In this document: positions 14,080 through 14,292 of the stretch, piece after piece | Numbering within the stretch: the stretch's first letter is position 1 | Layout: each line of letters opens with the position of its first letter | Assembly: GCA_035276085.1 (NCBI GenBank) | Contig: DATELY010000005.1 | Coordinates: 1-14,292, forward strand | Direction: 5' to 3' | Origin: DATELY01 sp035276085 | GTDB taxonomy: Bacteria > Pseudomonadota > Gammaproteobacteria > Steroidobacterales > Steroidobacteraceae | DNA length: 14,292 nucleotides | Translations under genes and position numbers: made by a program | The notes under the pieces: model-generated | The model's input: only the letters and a program-made list of their open reading frames with translations | Databases searched by the model: none | What the model was told of the DNA's origin: nothing

Positions 14080-14292
14080 GCTGAGTCCTTTTGCCCCGGA
14101 CCATACGCCAGATGATTGGCACCCTTGTTGGTTTCAGCTTCCTGACGCCCCAACCCTCAAGTGCCTGGCGTCACCCGACGCTGTCCGATCCGGCACCCTG
14201 GTTGCCCGCCGAAGAGCGATAACGCGTTCTGATACTTCACTGCCCCGAGTTCCGATGGGGAGAATACCATCGAGGTATCGAGGCCTTGTACA
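14080..14292. other. 213-base right-edge region with no supported gene
   Basis: No frame gives a convincing protein. A 36-codon ATG frame at 14112-14222 has no ribosome site and no recognised motif. An inverted repeat ATACC-ATCGA-GGTAT (14264-14278) overlaps a tandem ATCGAGG repeat (14269-14275 and 14277-14283, period 8). It could be an operator for the GntR regulator controlling a rightward gene outside the window, but this is weak. The region probably carries the GntR promoter and the promoter of the next gene. Confidence 0.3.

Noticed and set aside
14112..14222. 36-codon plus-strand frame beginning MIGTLVGFSF
   Set aside because: There is no ribosome site and no recognisable motif, and the length is within chance.

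Overview
The window is GC-rich Proteobacterial DNA. It has tightly packed operons, Shine-Dalgarno sites, a TonB-dependent outer-membrane receptor with a Gram-negative signal peptide, and MarR, AraC and GntR regulators. The receptor style (TonB box DEIIVTAQ, plug motif LKGPQGTLFGRNTTGG) is common in Steroidobacter-like Gammaproteobacteria, sphingomonads and caulobacters. The genus cannot be fixed from the sequence alone.

Left half (171-6963): a near-complete homoprotocatechuate (3,4-dihydroxyphenylacetate) meta-cleavage operon. Eight genes run leftward in the order hpaG1-hpaG2-hpaE-ligA-like-ligB-like-hpaF-hpaH-hpaI, and the repressor gene hpaR is divergent. The order matches the hpaGEDFHI order of E. 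coli with two changes. The fused hpaG is split into two overlapping genes. The slot of hpaD is filled by a two-gene LigA/LigB-type (class III) extradiol dioxygenase. Ring cleavage is followed by semialdehyde oxidation (HpaE), isomerisation (HpaF), decarboxylation/isomerisation (HpaG1/G2), hydration (HpaH) and aldol cleavage (HpaI), giving pyruvate and succinate semialdehyde. The genes overlap or sit 6-23 bases apart. A candidate sigma-70 promoter with an inverted repeat in its spacer lies between hpaG1 and hpaR. No 4-hydroxyphenylacetate hydroxylase (HpaBC) is present.

Middle (6983-11811): an APC-superfamily permease resembling ethanolamine permeases follows hpaR by 19 bases. It converges, with a 3-base gap, on a leftward pair made of a TonB-dependent receptor and a class-II HDAC-like amidohydrolase.

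Right part (11812-14292): an AraC-family activator diverges from the receptor gene. It is followed by a frameshifted remnant of a different TonB-dependent receptor, then a leftward GntR/FCD regulator and about 210 bases with no convincing gene. At the far left edge, the last 30 codons of a rightward gene look like a shikimate-kinase-type C-terminus, possibly of a BoxR/BzdR-like regulator.

Hypothesis: the receptor, amidohydrolase and amine-type permease may supply an acylated amine or similar aromatic precursor to the homoprotocatechuate pathway. Only the ring-cleavage part is strongly supported by sequence.
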